DNA of 64,000 bases from Stutzerimonas azotifigens DSM 17556. Its GTDB lineage: Bacteria > Pseudomonadota > Gammaproteobacteria > Pseudomonadales > Pseudomonadaceae. Every line of letters begins with the position of its first letter. Position 1 is the first letter of the stretch. The notes under the pieces were generated by a model that saw only the letters and a program-made list of their open reading frames with translations, was not told where the DNA came from and made no database searches. Position numbers and translations under genes: made by a program. Of the stretch, positions 1-11,162 are shown one piece after another. Location of the stretch: assembly GCF_000425625.1 (NCBI RefSeq), contig NZ_KE384418.1, positions 24,164-88,163 of the forward strand, given 5' to 3'.

Positions 1-975
1 CGGATGCAGGGCCTGGGTCCAACCCCAGCCCTTGTACTGCTCGAAGGTCTGCCCGGTCAGCGCCTCCCAGCCCGGCTGCCGGGTGCTGACCTCGCCGTTG
101 GCCTCGGTGGTCCAGACGATCGACTCGATCGACTCCTCGGCGGCCTGCACATGCGCCTCGTGGGGCTGCGCGGGGGCCGGGCCCCGCCGGCTGTGGGTGA
201 TGTCCTGGGCGATGCAGATGATCCGCTCCGGCTCGCCTTCGCCGCCCAGGCAGGGCACCACCTGGACGTCCCACCAGCGGGGGATGCCGCTGGCGGTCGG
301 CGCCAGCCCCTGGAAGCGCCCGATCCCGCCCTTGGCTGCACGGGCCAGGGCCTGCTGTGCATCGTGGCGGTCCTGGCCGGACCACCAGTCGGCCCATTGC
401 TGGTCGACGTAGCGGGAGAAGTCGTCGACCTCCATGATGCGCTTGCAGCCTTCGCTCATGTATTTGAGCCGGCCATCGAGGCTGAGCACGATCAGCCCGC
501 TGCTCAGCGCGTCCGGTACGCGCCAGCCGGTGGCGCTCTGCTCGCGCGTCAGCTGGATGGCCAGGTACTGTTCGGTGCGGTCGCGCAGAATCTTGAGAAA
601 CCCGATGATTTCGCCGGACGGCATCGTGAGCGGCTGCATTTCGCCCAGCGCCCAGAACTGCGAGCCGTCGCGGCGCTCGTGCCAGCGCTCGTCGGCGGCC
701 CGGCGCTCGGCCAGGGCCATTTCCCGCTCCTCCTGCGGGCGGCCGGAGGCGCGGTCTTCTGGTGTGACGAACAGGTCGGCCGGCTGGCCGAGCACTTCGT
801 CCTGCCGCCAGCCGAGCAGGCGGCAGGCACCCTCGTTCCAGAACGTGATCCGGCCTTCCATGTCCGTGGCGATGATGCCGTAGTCCTGAGCGCTTTCGAG
901 GATGGCCGAGAGCAACGCCTCGTTGTCCAGCGGCAGGCGGGTCTCGGGCGACGGCGTTTCACGGGTGTCTTTCAA
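1..975 (-). CDS. PAS-domain sensor protein, partial (C-terminus beyond left edge)
   Basis: The minus strand is open from a TTG codon at 975 to the window edge (325 codons), so the C-terminal output domain is missing. The start is TTG, preceded by GATAGG and an in-frame stop seven codons upstream of it; an ATG appears only later, inside the first PAS domain. At least three PAS folds can be read: residues about 14-120 (a DYGIIATD...ITFWNEGA block, then LGWRQDEVLGQ), about 135-245 (SGLIVLSLDGRLKYMSEG, then CIAQDIT) and one beginning near 265 (IVWTTEANGEV...GWTQALHP, a PAS_3-like pattern). Such proteins are usually cytoplasmic sensor histidine kinases or cyclic-di-GMP enzymes; which one cannot be decided here. 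The gene stands alone, about 415 bp from the 3' end of gcvT. Confidence 0.72.
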   Translation of the reverse strand, partial: MKDTRETPSPETRLPLDNEALLSAILESAQDYGIIATDMEGRITFWNEGACRLLGWRQDEVLGQPADLFVTPEDRASGRPQEEREMALAERRAADERWHERRDGSQFWALGEMQPLTMPSGEIIGFLKILRDRTEQYLAIQLTREQSATGWRVPDALSSGLIVLSLDGRLKYMSEGCKRIMEVDDFSRYVDQQWADWWSGQDRHDAQQALARAAKGGIGRFQGLAPTASGIPRWWDVQVVPCLGGEGEPERIICIAQDITHSRRGPAPAQPHEAHVQAAEESIESIVWTTEANGEVSTRQPGWEALTGQTFEQYKGWGWTQALHP

Positions 976-1208
976 AACGGACCTATCTCATGGAGTGCGC
1001 GTCGACAGCGGAACGGGCGGGGGCGCTCCCCGGGTTGTCTTGGTGTGACGTCCCCCCGGCAGCCCCGGTTCCAGCGAGACGTCATCGGGCGCCGCGACGA
1101 ACACCCGTACACGCAGGTTCCCTGTGGCAGGCGCGCCCTTCATGGCGTCCTGGAAAAAAAGCACGGTAGCGCCCCTGTGCCCTTGGCTGGCTGGGGCCGC
1201 GGGGCTCT

Positions 1209-1256
1209 CCTCATCCGGCCCTGCGGGCCACCTTCTCCCGGGGGAAGGGAAAAGCG
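1209..1256 (+). repeat. Intergenic repeat, family A, single copy
   Basis: A CCTCATCCGGCCCTGCGG block followed by CACCTTCTCCCGGGGG and GAAGGGAAAAGCG. The same block recurs at 25283, 29182, 38981 (inverted) and six times in the array at 20.6-21.5 kb. The rest of the 976-1390 gap holds no gene or other feature that I can support. Confidence 0.75.
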
Positions 1257-1390
1257 GAGCTGTGGGAGCGGTCTCGACCGCGAACGGACCTGCACGACGC
1301 CGAGGCCAGCGACTTCTCTCCTCCAGAATGGGCCGGGGGCAGCGGCGGAGCCGGCGGCACGCTCCGGGGCGCGTCGGCTTCGTCTATCGG

Positions 1391-2515
1391 TCAGCCGCGG
1401 TAATAGCGCTGCGGCACGAAGGGCGTCCTGGCGACCTTCATCGCCACCTGCTTGCCGCGCACCACCGCCCAGACCTCGCTGTCCGGCGCCGCGCTTCCGC
1501 TGGCCAGGTAACCCATGGCCACCGGCGCGCCCAGCGTCGGGCCGAAGCCGCCGCTGGTGACCTCGCCGAGCGGATTGCCCTCGGCATCGACGATGAGCGC
1601 GCCTTCGCGCACCGGCACGCGCTCCTGCGGCAGCAGGCCGACACGCTTGCGCGCCACGCCGTCGCGCTGCTGGGCGAACACCCGCTCGGCGCCGGGGAAG
1701 CCGCCGGCCCGCGCGCCGTCGGCGCGGCGTACCCTGGAGATGGCCCACAGCAGGCTGGCCTCGACCGGCGTGGTGGCGGTGCTCATGTCGTGGCCGTAGA
1801 GGCACAGGCCGGCTTCCAGGCGCAGCGAGTCGCGCGCGCCCAGGCCGATCGGCTGGACCTCCGGTTGTGCCAGCAGCTGGCGGGCGAGCGTTTCGGCCGC
1901 GGCCACCGGCACGGAAATTTCGAAGCCGTCCTCGCCGGTGTAGCCCGAACGGCTGACGATGCAGTCGATGCCGGCGACCTGGACCCGGCGAATCTGCATG
2001 AAGGTCATGCCGCTCACCTCCGGCGCCAGGCGGGCCAGGGCGTCGGCCGCCTTCGGGCCCTGCAGGGCGAGCAGCGCGCGGTCGTCGAACAGGCTCTCGA
2101 TGGCGCAGCGGCTGCCGATGTGGCGCTGCAGGTGCGCCAGGTCCTGCTCCTTGCAGGCGGCGTTGACCACCAGGAACAGGGTGTCGTCGCCGAGGTTGGC
2201 GACCATCAGGTCGTCGAGGATGCCGCCGTTGTCGTCGGTGAACAGCGCGTAGCGCTGCAGGCCCAGCGGCAGGTCGAGGATGTCCACCGGCACCAGGGTT
2301 TCCAGCGCGGCGGCGGCGTCCGGGCCGCGCAGCAGGATCTGGCCCATGTGCGAGACGTCGAACAGCCCGGCCTGGTCGCGGGTGTGCAGGTGTTCCTTGA
2401 GCACGCCGAGCGGGTACTGCACCGGCATGTCGTAGCCGGCGAACGGCACCATGCGCGCGCCCAGCTCGAGATGCAGGGCGTGCAGCGGGGTCTTGGCGAG
2501 GGTTTCGGTGGTCAT
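1391..2515 (-). CDS. gcvT: Glycine cleavage system T protein (aminomethyltransferase)
   Basis: This 374-residue protein has the usual length for GcvT. It transfers the methylene unit from aminomethyl-lipoyl GcvH to tetrahydrofolate, giving 5,10-methylene-THF and ammonia in the cytoplasm. The N-terminus ([26 protein letters not shown]) and the segment [10 protein letters not shown] are characteristic, as are [11 protein letters not shown] and [18 protein letters not shown] for the folate-binding part. It is the last gene of the run gcvH-gcvP-symporter-sdaA-gcvT on this strand. A 256-bp gap separates it from sdaA and contains a degenerate REP-like hairpin near 2650-2680. By position it corresponds to gcvT2 of the P. 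aeruginosa gcs2 operon (known family context; orthology is inferred). Confidence 0.96.
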   Translation of the reverse strand: MTTETLAKTPLHALHLELGARMVPFAGYDMPVQYPLGVLKEHLHTRDQAGLFDVSHMGQILLRGPDAAAALETLVPVDILDLPLGLQRYALFTDDNGGILDDLMVANLGDDTLFLVVNAACKEQDLAHLQRHIGSRCAIESLFDDRALLALQGPKAADALARLAPEVSGMTFMQIRRVQVAGIDCIVSRSGYTGEDGFEISVPVAAAETLARQLLAQPEVQPIGLGARDSLRLEAGLCLYGHDMSTATTPVEASLLWAISRVRRADGARAGGFPGAERVFAQQRDGVARKRVGLLPQERVPVREGALIVDAEGNPLGEVTSGGFGPTLGAPVAMGYLASGSAAPDSEVWAVVRGKQVAMKVARTPFVPQRYYRG

Positions 2516-2771
2516 GTGGGCTCCTTGGAAGAAGGCTGGAGGTAAGAGGCTGGAGGCTGGACGAGGTGTGGCCGCAACGCCTTCACCTGCTGCCTCGGCC
2601 TTGGTTGTGTTGTCCTGTCAGGTACGGGTTTGTCTGCGAGCCGGTACCTCATTGTTCGCGACCAAGGTCGCTCCTACGGTTGGGGTGGGGTCAGAGCCCG
2701 CGGGAGGTTGGCCATGGCCCGGCGGCGAGGTCGCCTGCCGTCCAGCCTTCCAGCCTTCCAGCCCGCTTTCC

Positions 2772-4148
2772 TCAACATTCGATGACATTCACCGCCAGCC
2801 CTCCGCGGGCGGTCTCCTTGTACTTGCTCTTCATGTCCGCGCCGGTCTGGCGCATGGTGCGGATCACCTTGTCCAGTGAGACGAAGTGCTCGCCGTCGCC
2901 GCGCAGGGCCATGCGCGCGGCGTTGATCGCCTTCACCGAGCCCATGGCGTTGCGCTCGATGCAGGGTACCTGGACCAGGCCGCCGATGGGGTCGCAGGTC
3001 AGCCCGAGGTTGTGCTCCATGCCGATCTCGGCGGCGTTCTCGACCTGCTGCGGGGTGCCGCCGAGCACTTCGCAGAGCGCCCCGGCGGCCATCGAGCAGG
3101 CGACGCCGACCTCGCCCTGGCAACCGACCTCGGCGCCGGAAATCGAGGCGTTTTCCTTGTACAGGATGCCGATCGCCGCGGCGGTGAGCAGGAAGCGCAC
3201 CACGCCGTCGTCGCTGGCGCCGGGAACGAAGCGGCTGTAGTAGTGCAGCACCGCCGGGACGATGCCGGCCGCGCCGTTGGTAGGGGCGGTGACCACGCGG
3301 CCGCCGCTGGCGTTTTCCTCGTTCACCGCCAGCGCGTAGAGGTTCACCCAGTCGAGCACGCTGAGCGTGTCGCGCAGGCTGGCCTCCGGGTTCGCGCTCA
3401 GTTGGCGGTACAGCCCGGCGGCGCGGCGCCTGACCTTCAGCCCGCCGGGCATGATGCCCTCGTTGCGGCAGCCGGCGGCCACGCAGTCCTGCATCACCTG
3501 CCAGATCTTCAGCAGGCCGTCGCGGGTCTCGGCCTCCGGGCGCCAGGCGGCCTCGTTGGCGAGCATCACCTGGCTGATCGACAGGCCCTGCGTGGCGCAA
3601 TGCGCCAGCAGCTCACGCGCGGTGCGGAACGGGTAGGGCAGGGGCGTACGGTCCTCGACGATGCGGTCGGCCCCGGCCGCCTGCTCGTCGACCACGAAGC
3701 CGCCGCCGACCGAATAGTACTCGCGGGCGCGCAGCTGCAGCCCGGCTGCGTCGAAGGCGCGGAAGACCATGCCGTTGGGGTGGAAGTCCAGCGCCTTGCG
3801 GACGAAGGTGAGGTGTTCCTTCTCGACGAAGCGGATCGGCTTCTCACCGAGCAGGCGCAGTTCGTTGCTGCCACGGATGCGTTCGAGCCGCGCGGGGATG
3901 GAGGCGGTGTCGACCCGATCCGGCTGCTCACCCTCCAGGCCCAGCAGCACCGCCTTGTCGCTACCGTGGCCCTTGCCGGTGGCGCCGAGCGAGCCGTAGA
4001 GCTCCACCCGCACGCCCTCGGTGCCGGCGAGCAGGCCGTCGCGCGCCAGCCCCTCGACGAAGCGCGCGGCGGCGCGCATCGGGCCGACCGTGTGTGAACT
4101 GGATGGGCCGATGCCGATCTTGAACAGGTCGAAGACGCTCAGTGACAT
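2772..4148 (-). CDS. sdaA: L-serine dehydratase (iron-sulfur type)
   Basis: A 458-residue single-chain L-serine ammonia-lyase, converting L-serine to pyruvate plus ammonia with a 4Fe-4S cluster. The N-terminus [20 protein letters not shown] is the family hallmark. Cysteines in [10 protein letters not shown] and [14 protein letters not shown] fit the cluster ligands. An upstream in-frame ATG at 4181 would add 11 residues, but I chose ATG 4148 because a GGGGAG ribosome site precedes it and because homologues begin MSLSVFDLF. It sits between the symporter and gcvT in the glycine-utilisation operon. There it would convert serine made from glycine into pyruvate, letting glycine serve as carbon and nitrogen source. 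Confidence 0.96.
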   Translation of the reverse strand: MSLSVFDLFKIGIGPSSSHTVGPMRAAARFVEGLARDGLLAGTEGVRVELYGSLGATGKGHGSDKAVLLGLEGEQPDRVDTASIPARLERIRGSNELRLLGEKPIRFVEKEHLTFVRKALDFHPNGMVFRAFDAAGLQLRAREYYSVGGGFVVDEQAAGADRIVEDRTPLPYPFRTARELLAHCATQGLSISQVMLANEAAWRPEAETRDGLLKIWQVMQDCVAAGCRNEGIMPGGLKVRRRAAGLYRQLSANPEASLRDTLSVLDWVNLYALAVNEENASGGRVVTAPTNGAAGIVPAVLHYYSRFVPGASDDGVVRFLLTAAAIGILYKENASISGAEVGCQGEVGVACSMAAGALCEVLGGTPQQVENAAEIGMEHNLGLTCDPIGGLVQVPCIERNAMGSVKAINAARMALRGDGEHFVSLDKVIRTMRQTGADMKSKYKETARGGLAVNVIEC

Positions 4149-4224
4149 GCGTGGCTCCCCTGGGGGCGAGAACGGCTCCACTGCGCGGGACGCAGTACAG
4201 CCGCAGGCTCTGTTCAGCGTAGAC

Positions 4225-4269
4225 CCGTCGGCCGGTGCGCCGATCTACGATCGGCGCACCGGCCGACGA
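4225..4269 (-). terminator. Perfect 20-bp inverted repeat between symporter and sdaA
   Basis: Arms at about 4226-4245 and 4249-4268 are perfectly complementary with a three-base loop (TAC). It lies just past the 3' end of the symporter gene, inside the predicted operon. There is no T-run on the minus-strand exit side, so it may be a transcript-stabilising or attenuating hairpin rather than a full rho-independent terminator. Confidence 0.6.
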
Positions 4270-4275
4270 GAAGGC

Positions 4276-5652
4276 TTAGCGCGGTACGCCGGCCAGGGTT
4301 TCGCGGGCCTTGCGCTCGGCGAAGTAGTCGTTGGTGAGCTTGACTACCACGGGGCTGAGCAGCAGCAGCGAAACCAGGTTGGGAAGCGCCATCAGGCCGT
4401 TGAGGGTATCGGCCACCAGCCAGGCGAAGTCGAGCTGGGCGATGGCGCCGAAGGGCACGGCGAGCACCCAGATCACGCGGAACGGCCAGATCGCCCGGGT
4501 GCCGACCATGAATTCCCAGCACTTCTCGCCGAAGTAGCTCCAGCCGAGGATGGTGGTGAAGGCGAAGATCACCAGCGCCAGGGTCAGGACGATGCCGCCG
4601 AAGCCCGGCATGGCCGATTCGAAGGCCGCGGCGGTCAGCGCCGCGCCACTCTCGCCGCCGGTCCAGACGCCCGAGCAGATGATCGCCAGGCCGGTCATCG
4701 AGCAGATGATGATGGTGTCGATGAAGGTCCCGAGCATGCCGATCAGGCCCGAGCGCACCGGGCTGGAGCTGGTGCCGGCGGCCTGGGCGATGCCGGCGGT
4801 GCCCAGGCCCGCCTCGTTGGAGAAGATGCCGCGGGCGACGCCGAAGCGGATCGCCGCCATCACCGCCGCGCCGGCGAAGCCGCCGGTGGCCGCGACCGGG
4901 TTGAAGGCCGATTCGAAGATCAGCGCGAACGCGCCGGGAATGGCCTCGAGGTTGACGACCAGCACCATCGCGGCGGCGAGGATGTAGGCCACGCACATGA
5001 AGGGCACCAGCGCCGAGGCGACCTTGCCGATGCGCTGGATACCGCCGAGGATCACCAGCCCGACGATGGCCATCGACACCACCCCGGTGACCCACATCGG
5101 CACCCCGAAGGTGGTGTCCATGGCGTGCGCCATGCTGTTGACCTGCACCATGTTGCCGATGCCGAACCCGGCCAGGCCGCCGAACAGCGCGAAGGCGCCG
5201 CCGAGCCACAGCCACTTTTTGCCCAGGCCGTTCTTGATCGCGTACATCGGCCCGCCGACGTGCTCGCCGCGGTCGTCCTTCTCGCGGTAGTGCACCGCCA
5301 GCACCACTTCGCAGTACTTGGTGGCCATGCCCACCAGCGCGGTGCACCACATCCAGAACAGCGCGCCGGGGCCGCCGAGGAAGATGGCAGTGGCGACGCC
5401 GGCGATATTGCCGGTGCCGACGGTGGCGGCCAGGCAGGTCATCAGCGCCTGGAACGGGCTGATCTCGCCTTCGGCGCCGGCGTCCTTGGCCCGGCCCTGC
5501 CACATCAGGGCGAAACCGGAGGGGATGTTGCGCCAGGGCATGAACTTCAGCGCGACCATGAGGAACAGGCCGGTGCCGAGGATCAGCACCAGGATGGGCG
5601 GCCCCCAGACCAGCCCGTTGACTTGGTTGACCAGCGTGTTGAGCGATTCCAT
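4276..5652 (-). CDS. Alanine/glycine:cation symporter (AgcS family)
   Basis: A 458-residue inner-membrane protein with many hydrophobic helices. It matches the sodium:alanine/glycine symporter family, with an N-terminal LVNQVNGLVWGPPILVLILGTG segment, CLAATVGTGNIAGVATAI and RGIFSNEAGLGTA. The family co-transports alanine or glycine with sodium or protons. The length is typical and the reading frame is intact. It lies between gcvP and sdaA on the same strand. In P. aeruginosa the gcs2 operon carries glyA2 at this point, so a transporter in that slot is a notable difference. By context, glycine is the likely substrate; alanine or serine remain possible. Confidence 0.93.
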   Translation of the reverse strand: MESLNTLVNQVNGLVWGPPILVLILGTGLFLMVALKFMPWRNIPSGFALMWQGRAKDAGAEGEISPFQALMTCLAATVGTGNIAGVATAIFLGGPGALFWMWCTALVGMATKYCEVVLAVHYREKDDRGEHVGGPMYAIKNGLGKKWLWLGGAFALFGGLAGFGIGNMVQVNSMAHAMDTTFGVPMWVTGVVSMAIVGLVILGGIQRIGKVASALVPFMCVAYILAAAMVLVVNLEAIPGAFALIFESAFNPVAATGGFAGAAVMAAIRFGVARGIFSNEAGLGTAGIAQAAGTSSSPVRSGLIGMLGTFIDTIIICSMTGLAIICSGVWTGGESGAALTAAAFESAMPGFGGIVLTLALVIFAFTTILGWSYFGEKCWEFMVGTRAIWPFRVIWVLAVPFGAIAQLDFAWLVADTLNGLMALPNLVSLLLLSPVVVKLTNDYFAERKARETLAGVPR

Positions 5653-5798
5653 GTCGTCTCCGTTTTTTCTGGTTATGGGTTACGGCAGCGATGTTCGAGG
5701 GGCCCGGTGAACCGGAGCCGGGGCACGCCGCCCGCGGCCCGGGGCGCGGGCGAACGGCATTGTTGTTGTGTGGGGCCGGCGCGGGCCGGCCCGGACGC

Positions 5799-8660
5799 TC
5801 AGGCGTCCTGGTAGGCCTCGATCGAGGGACAGGCGCAGACCAGGTTGCGGTCGCCGAAGACGTTGTCGACCCGCCCGACCGGCGGCCAGTACTTGGCTTC
5901 CACCTGGGCCCGGGTCGGGTACGCGGCCTGCTCGCGGCCGTAGCCGTGCGTCCATTCGCCGGCCAGCTGGCGGGCGGTGTGCGGCGCGTGCCTGAGCGGG
6001 TTGTCGGCGCGGTCCAGCTCGCCGCGCTCGATCGCGCGGATTTCCTCGCGGATGGCGATCATCGCCTCGCAGAAGCGCTCCAGCTCGGCCAGCGATTCGC
6101 TCTCGGTGGGCTCGATCATCAGCGTGCCGGCCACCGGGAAGGACATGGTCGGGGCGTGGAAGCCGTAGTCGATCAGGCGCTTGGCGACGTCCTCGACGCT
6201 GATCCCGGCGCTGTCCTTGAGCGGGCGCAGGTCGAGGATGCACTCGTGGGCGACCAGCCCGCGCTCGCCGCTGTAGAGCACCGGGTAGTGCTCTTCCAGG
6301 CGCCGGGCGATGTAGTTGGCGTTGAGGATGGCGACCTGCGAGGCGCGCCTGAGGCCCTCGCCGCCCATCATCTTCATGTACATCCAGGTGATCGGCAGGA
6401 TGCTGGCGCTGCCGTAGGGCGCGGCGCAGACCGCGCCCTCCTGGCGCAGCATGCGCCCGTGGCCCGGCAGGAAGGGCGCCAGGTGCGCCTTGACGCCGAT
6501 CGGGCCGACGCCCGGGCCGCCGCCGCCGTGGGGGATGCAGAAGGTCTTGTGCAGGTTCAGGTGCGAGACGTCGCCGCCGAACCGGCCCGGCGCGCAGAGG
6601 CCGACCATGGCGTTGAGGTTGGCGCCGTCGATGTACACCTGGCCGCCGTGGGCATGGACGATGTCGCAGATCTCGCGCACGCCTTCCTCGAACACGCCGT
6701 GGGTCGAGGGGTAGGTGATCATCAGCGCCGACAGCCGCGCGCCGTGCTCCTCGGCCTTGGCGCGCAGGTCGTCGAGGTCGACGTTGCCGCGGGCGTCGCA
6801 GGCCACCACCACCACGCGCATGCCGGCCATCTGTGCGGTCGCCGGGTTGGTGCCGTGGGCCGAGGCCGGGATCAGGCAGACATCGCGCTCGCCCTCTCCG
6901 CGGCTCCGGTGGTAGGCGCGGATGGCCAGCAGGCCGGCGTACTCGCCCTGCGAGCCGGCGTTGGGCTGCAGCGACAGGGCGTCGTAGCCGGTGGCGCTGC
7001 ACAGCATGGCTTCCAGGTCGCTGGTCAGCTGGCGGTAGCCGAGGCTCTGCTCGGCCGGGGCGAAGGGGTGCAGGTTGCCGAACTCGGCCCAGGTCACCGG
7101 GATCATCTCGCTGGCGGCGTTGAGCTTCATGGTGCAGGAGCCCAGCGGGATCATCGCACGGTCCAGCGCCAGGTCCTTGTCGGCGAGCTTGCGCAGGTAG
7201 CGCATCAGCTCGGTCTCGCTGTGGTAGCGGTTGAACACCGGGTGCTGGAGGAAGCGCGACTGGCGCAGCAGCGGCGCCGGCAGGGCGTCGGCGGTGCCGG
7301 CGGCCAGGCTGTCGAAGTCCGGCAGGGCGCGGCCGGGCTCGGCGAACAGGGTCCACAGCGCCTGCACCTGGGCCGGGGTGGTGGTCTCGTCGAGCGACAG
7401 GCCGAGGTGCGCGTCGTCGATCTCGCGCAGGTTGATGCCCAGCGCGCGGGCCGCCTCGTGGATCGCCGCGGTGCGCTCGCCGGTGGCCAGCGTCAGGGTG
7501 TCGAAGAAGTGCAGCTGCTGCGGGGCGAAGCCGAGCTGGGCCAGGCCGTCGGCGAGCACCGCGGTGAGCCGGTGCACGCGCCGGGCGATGGCGGTCAGGC
7601 CCTGCGGGCCGTGGTAGACGGCGTACATGCTGGCGATGTTGGCCAGCAGCACCTGCGCGGTGCAGATGTTGCTGGTGGCCTTCTCGCGGCGGATGTGCTG
7701 TTCGCGGGTCTGCATCGCCAGGCGCAGCGCCGGTTCGCCGTGGGCGTCGACCGACAGGCCGACCAGGCGGCCGGGCATGTCGCGCTTGTAGGCGTCGAGC
7801 GTGGCGAAGTAGGCGGCGTGCGGGCCGCCGAAGCCGAGCGGCACGCCGAAGCGCTGGGCGGTGCCGATGGCGACGTCGGCGCCGAATTCGCCGGGCGGGG
7901 CGAGCAGGGTCAGTGCCAGCAGGTCGGCGGCCACCGCCACCAGTGCCTGGCTGGCGTGGAAGCGCTCGACCAGCGCCCGGTAGTCGTGGATGTCGCCGTC
8001 GGTGGCGGGGTACTGCAGCAGGGCGCCGAAGAAGGGCGCGGTGTCTTCCAGCTGCAGCTCGTCGCCGATCACCACCTCGATGCCCAGCGGCTCGGCGCGG
8101 GTCGTCAGTACGTCCAGGGTTTGCGGGTGGCAGTGCCGCGAGGCGAAGAAGCGCTGGCTGGCCTTGTTCTTCGACACCCGCTTGCAGAAGGCCATCGCCT
8201 CGGCGGCGGCGGTGGCCTCGTCGAGCAGCGAGGCGTTGGCGATCGGCAGGCCGGTGAGGTCGCTGATCAGCGTCTGGAAGTTCAGCAGCGCTTCCAGGCG
8301 GCCCTGGGAGATTTCCGGCTGGTAGGGCGTGTAGGCGGTGTACCAGGCCGGGTTCTCCAGCAGGTTGCGCAGGATCGGCGCCGGCGTATGGGTGCCGTAG
8401 TAGCCCTGGCCGATGTAGCTGGTGAAGGTGCGGTTCTGCGCGGCGATGGCTTTCAACCGGGCCAGCGCCTCGGCCTCGCCGAGCCCGGCCGGCAGGTCGA
8501 GCGTGCTGGTGCCCCTGATGCCGGCGGGGATGACGGCGTCGGTCAGCGCGTCGAGCGAGTCGTAGCCGAGCAGCTCGAGCATGCGGCGCTGTTCGGCCTC
8601 GGTCGGGCCGATGTGGCGGGCGATGAATTCGTTGGCGGTGGTCAGCGAGGTGTGGGTCAT
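5799..8660 (-). CDS. gcvP: Glycine dehydrogenase (decarboxylating), P protein
   Basis: A 953-residue single-chain P protein, the usual length where both halves are fused. It decarboxylates glycine with PLP and passes aminomethyl to the lipoyl arm of GcvH. The N-terminal block [17 protein letters not shown] and the C-terminal half with [14 protein letters not shown] are characteristic. The PLP-lysine motif [16 protein letters not shown] is followed by [12 protein letters not shown]. It begins 9 bp after the stop of gcvH, so the two are clearly co-transcribed from the sigma-54-type promoter upstream of gcvH. Confidence 0.97.
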   Translation of the reverse strand: MTHTSLTTANEFIARHIGPTEAEQRRMLELLGYDSLDALTDAVIPAGIRGTSTLDLPAGLGEAEALARLKAIAAQNRTFTSYIGQGYYGTHTPAPILRNLLENPAWYTAYTPYQPEISQGRLEALLNFQTLISDLTGLPIANASLLDEATAAAEAMAFCKRVSKNKASQRFFASRHCHPQTLDVLTTRAEPLGIEVVIGDELQLEDTAPFFGALLQYPATDGDIHDYRALVERFHASQALVAVAADLLALTLLAPPGEFGADVAIGTAQRFGVPLGFGGPHAAYFATLDAYKRDMPGRLVGLSVDAHGEPALRLAMQTREQHIRREKATSNICTAQVLLANIASMYAVYHGPQGLTAIARRVHRLTAVLADGLAQLGFAPQQLHFFDTLTLATGERTAAIHEAARALGINLREIDDAHLGLSLDETTTPAQVQALWTLFAEPGRALPDFDSLAAGTADALPAPLLRQSRFLQHPVFNRYHSETELMRYLRKLADKDLALDRAMIPLGSCTMKLNAASEMIPVTWAEFGNLHPFAPAEQSLGYRQLTSDLEAMLCSATGYDALSLQPNAGSQGEYAGLLAIRAYHRSRGEGERDVCLIPASAHGTNPATAQMAGMRVVVVACDARGNVDLDDLRAKAEEHGARLSALMITYPSTHGVFEEGVREICDIVHAHGGQVYIDGANLNAMVGLCAPGRFGGDVSHLNLHKTFCIPHGGGGPGVGPIGVKAHLAPFLPGHGRMLRQEGAVCAAPYGSASILPITWMYMKMMGGEGLRRASQVAILNANYIARRLEEHYPVLYSGERGLVAHECILDLRPLKDSAGISVEDVAKRLIDYGFHAPTMSFPVAGTLMIEPTESESLAELERFCEAMIAIREEIRAIERGELDRADNPLRHAPHTARQLAGEWTHGYGREQAAYPTRAQVEAKYWPPVGRVDNVFGDRNLVCACPSIEAYQDA

Positions 8661-8669
8661 GCGGAATCC

Positions 8670-9053
8670 TCAGGCGTCGGCGGTGGCGCGCAGCAGGCGG
8701 TCGTAGGCGTTCTGGTCGAGCAACGCGGCCAGCGCGGCGGCATCGTCCGGGCGGAAGCGGAAGAACCAGCCGGCGTCGAGGGAAGAGGCGTTGACCAGCT
8801 CCGGGCGGCCGATCAGCTCGGCATTCACCTCGATCACCTCGCCGGCCAGCGGCATGAGGATGTTGCTGGCGGCCTTCACCGATTCCAGCACCGCCACCTC
8901 GTCGCCGGGCGCGTAGGTGCCCGGTTCCGGCAGCTGCACGTAGACCACGTCGCCCAGCGCATCCTGCGCATAGGGGGTGATGCCGACGGTGACCAGGCCG
9001 TCATCGTCCTGACGCAGCCATTCGTGATCGACGGTGAAGCGCAACTCGCTCAT
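8670..9053 (-). CDS. gcvH: Glycine cleavage system H protein
   Basis: A 127-residue lipoyl carrier protein that shuttles the aminomethyl and dihydrolipoyl groups between P, T and L proteins. The lipoylation site is the lysine in VLESVKAASN, and FTVDHEWLRQ and GDVVYVQLPEPG are typical. I chose ATG 9053 over an ATG 105 bp further upstream because AGGAG lies just before it and homologues start at this point. It is the first gene of the operon; the promoter, IHF site and activator boxes lie at 9116-9293. No lpd (L protein) is in the window, so the general cellular dihydrolipoamide dehydrogenase probably serves. Confidence 0.97.
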   Translation of the reverse strand: MSELRFTVDHEWLRQDDDGLVTVGITPYAQDALGDVVYVQLPEPGTYAPGDEVAVLESVKAASNILMPLAGEVIEVNAELIGRPELVNASSLDAGWFFRFRPDDAAALAALLDQNAYDRLLRATADA

Positions 9054-9115
9054 GGAAACTCCTGCTGTGACCCGTTTGGGAAGGCGGCCGAGGCCGCGCG
9101 AATGGCGGACAGCGG

Positions 9116-9131
9116 AGCAAAGGGGGTGCCA
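9116..9131 (-). promoter_or_regulatory. gcvHp: Sigma-54 (-24/-12) promoter of the gcv operon
   Basis: The minus strand reads TGGCACCCCCTTTGCT. The invariant GG and GC are separated by exactly 10 nucleotides, matching the RpoN consensus TGGCAC-N5-TTGCW. The predicted start is around 9105, giving a leader of about 50 nt before gcvH. Confidence 0.82.
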
Positions 9132-9152
9132 GCTCTTTTTAAAATCTTTGTT

Positions 9153-9165
9153 AATCAATGAGTTG
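9153..9165 (+). promoter_or_regulatory. IHF binding site between activator boxes and promoter
   Basis: AATCAATGAGTTG matches the IHF consensus WATCAANNNNTTR at every defined base. It lies in an A/T-rich island in otherwise very GC-rich DNA, between the -24/-12 element and the three palindromes. This is where a DNA bend would bring a sigma-54 activator to the polymerase. Confidence 0.72.
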
Positions 9166-9197
9166 TATAAGAGGCAAGCTCACACCATACGACTGTT

Positions 9198-9215
9198 TGT
9201 ATCGAAAACGATACA
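9198..9215. promoter_or_regulatory. GcsR/TyrR-type box 1 (perfect 18-bp palindrome)
   Basis: TGTATCG-AAAA-CGATACA, a perfect 7-4-7 palindrome upstream of gcvH. The spacing and outer bases match the published GcsR consensus TGTAACG-N4-CGTTCCG (recalled from the literature), with different inner bases. Confidence 0.78.
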
Positions 9216-9256
9216 GTCCTGTACGGAACCCCTGAAGCGCTGGCGATGCGCTCGCC

Positions 9257-9274
9257 TGTATTCGTTCCGATACG
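9257..9274. promoter_or_regulatory. GcsR/TyrR-type box 2
   Basis: TGTATTC-GTTC-CGATACG, the same 7-4-7 layout as the perfect box at 9198 with a few arm mismatches. It lies one base before box 3. Confidence 0.7.
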
Positions 9275-9275
9275 A

Positions 9276-9293
9276 CGTATAGAAATCGATACA
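9276..9293. promoter_or_regulatory. GcsR/TyrR-type box 3
   Basis: CGTATAG-AAAT-CGATACA, again 7-4-7. Boxes 2 and 3 are adjacent (19-bp period). Box 1 lies 41 bp from the end of box 1 to the start of box 2, nearer the promoter. Confidence 0.7.
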
Positions 9294-9410
9294 GTTAGTG
9301 CCCGAAAACGAGGCTCTCTCTGGCGTGTGTGGGCAGAAACGGGGCATTGGCTGTTCCCATCGGTGACAACCGCGCCCTCGGGGGCGTGCCGTTCGCTTGA
9401 CCGAGGCGGG

Positions 9411-9568
9411 CCTGTATTCGCCGCGAGGGCGCGTGATTCACAAGGATGTGGTGAATGCCGCAAGCCCGTCGGGAACGGGCGCGGCCTCCACGGGGTTCGG
9501 TGGGCCATTCCGCTTTGTGGGAGGCCCGCCTTCGGGGCGAGCTCGCCTGCGTGAACGATATTGCGCCC

Positions 9569-9570
<2 letters not shown>
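9411..9570. repeat. REP/REPIN-like elements, family B
   Basis: Contains GCCGCGAGGGCGCG near 9420 and, about 90 bp on, GTGGGAGGCCCGCCTTCGG followed by GGCGA. These are the two inverted halves of a repeat also found at 16833, 29343 and 45970. It fills the space between the GcsR boxes and the 3' end of gcsR. Confidence 0.6.
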
Positions 9571-11104
<1,534 letters not shown>

Positions 11105-11162
11105 GCTGAACGGGCCCCGGTGGAGCGCCGCAGTATGCCTGCTGGAAACGCCGGCCGCACGG

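Noticed and set aside
5691..9161. A 1156-codon open frame on the plus strand opposite gcvP and gcvH.
   Set aside because: It is the antisense shadow of two unmistakable genes; its translation is composed of low-complexity Gly/Ala/Arg/Gln runs with no family motif.
9054..9568. Glycine riboswitch sought in front of gcvH.
   Set aside because: The predicted leader after the sigma-54 promoter is only about 50 nt, too short for the tandem aptamer, and no matching stems were seen.
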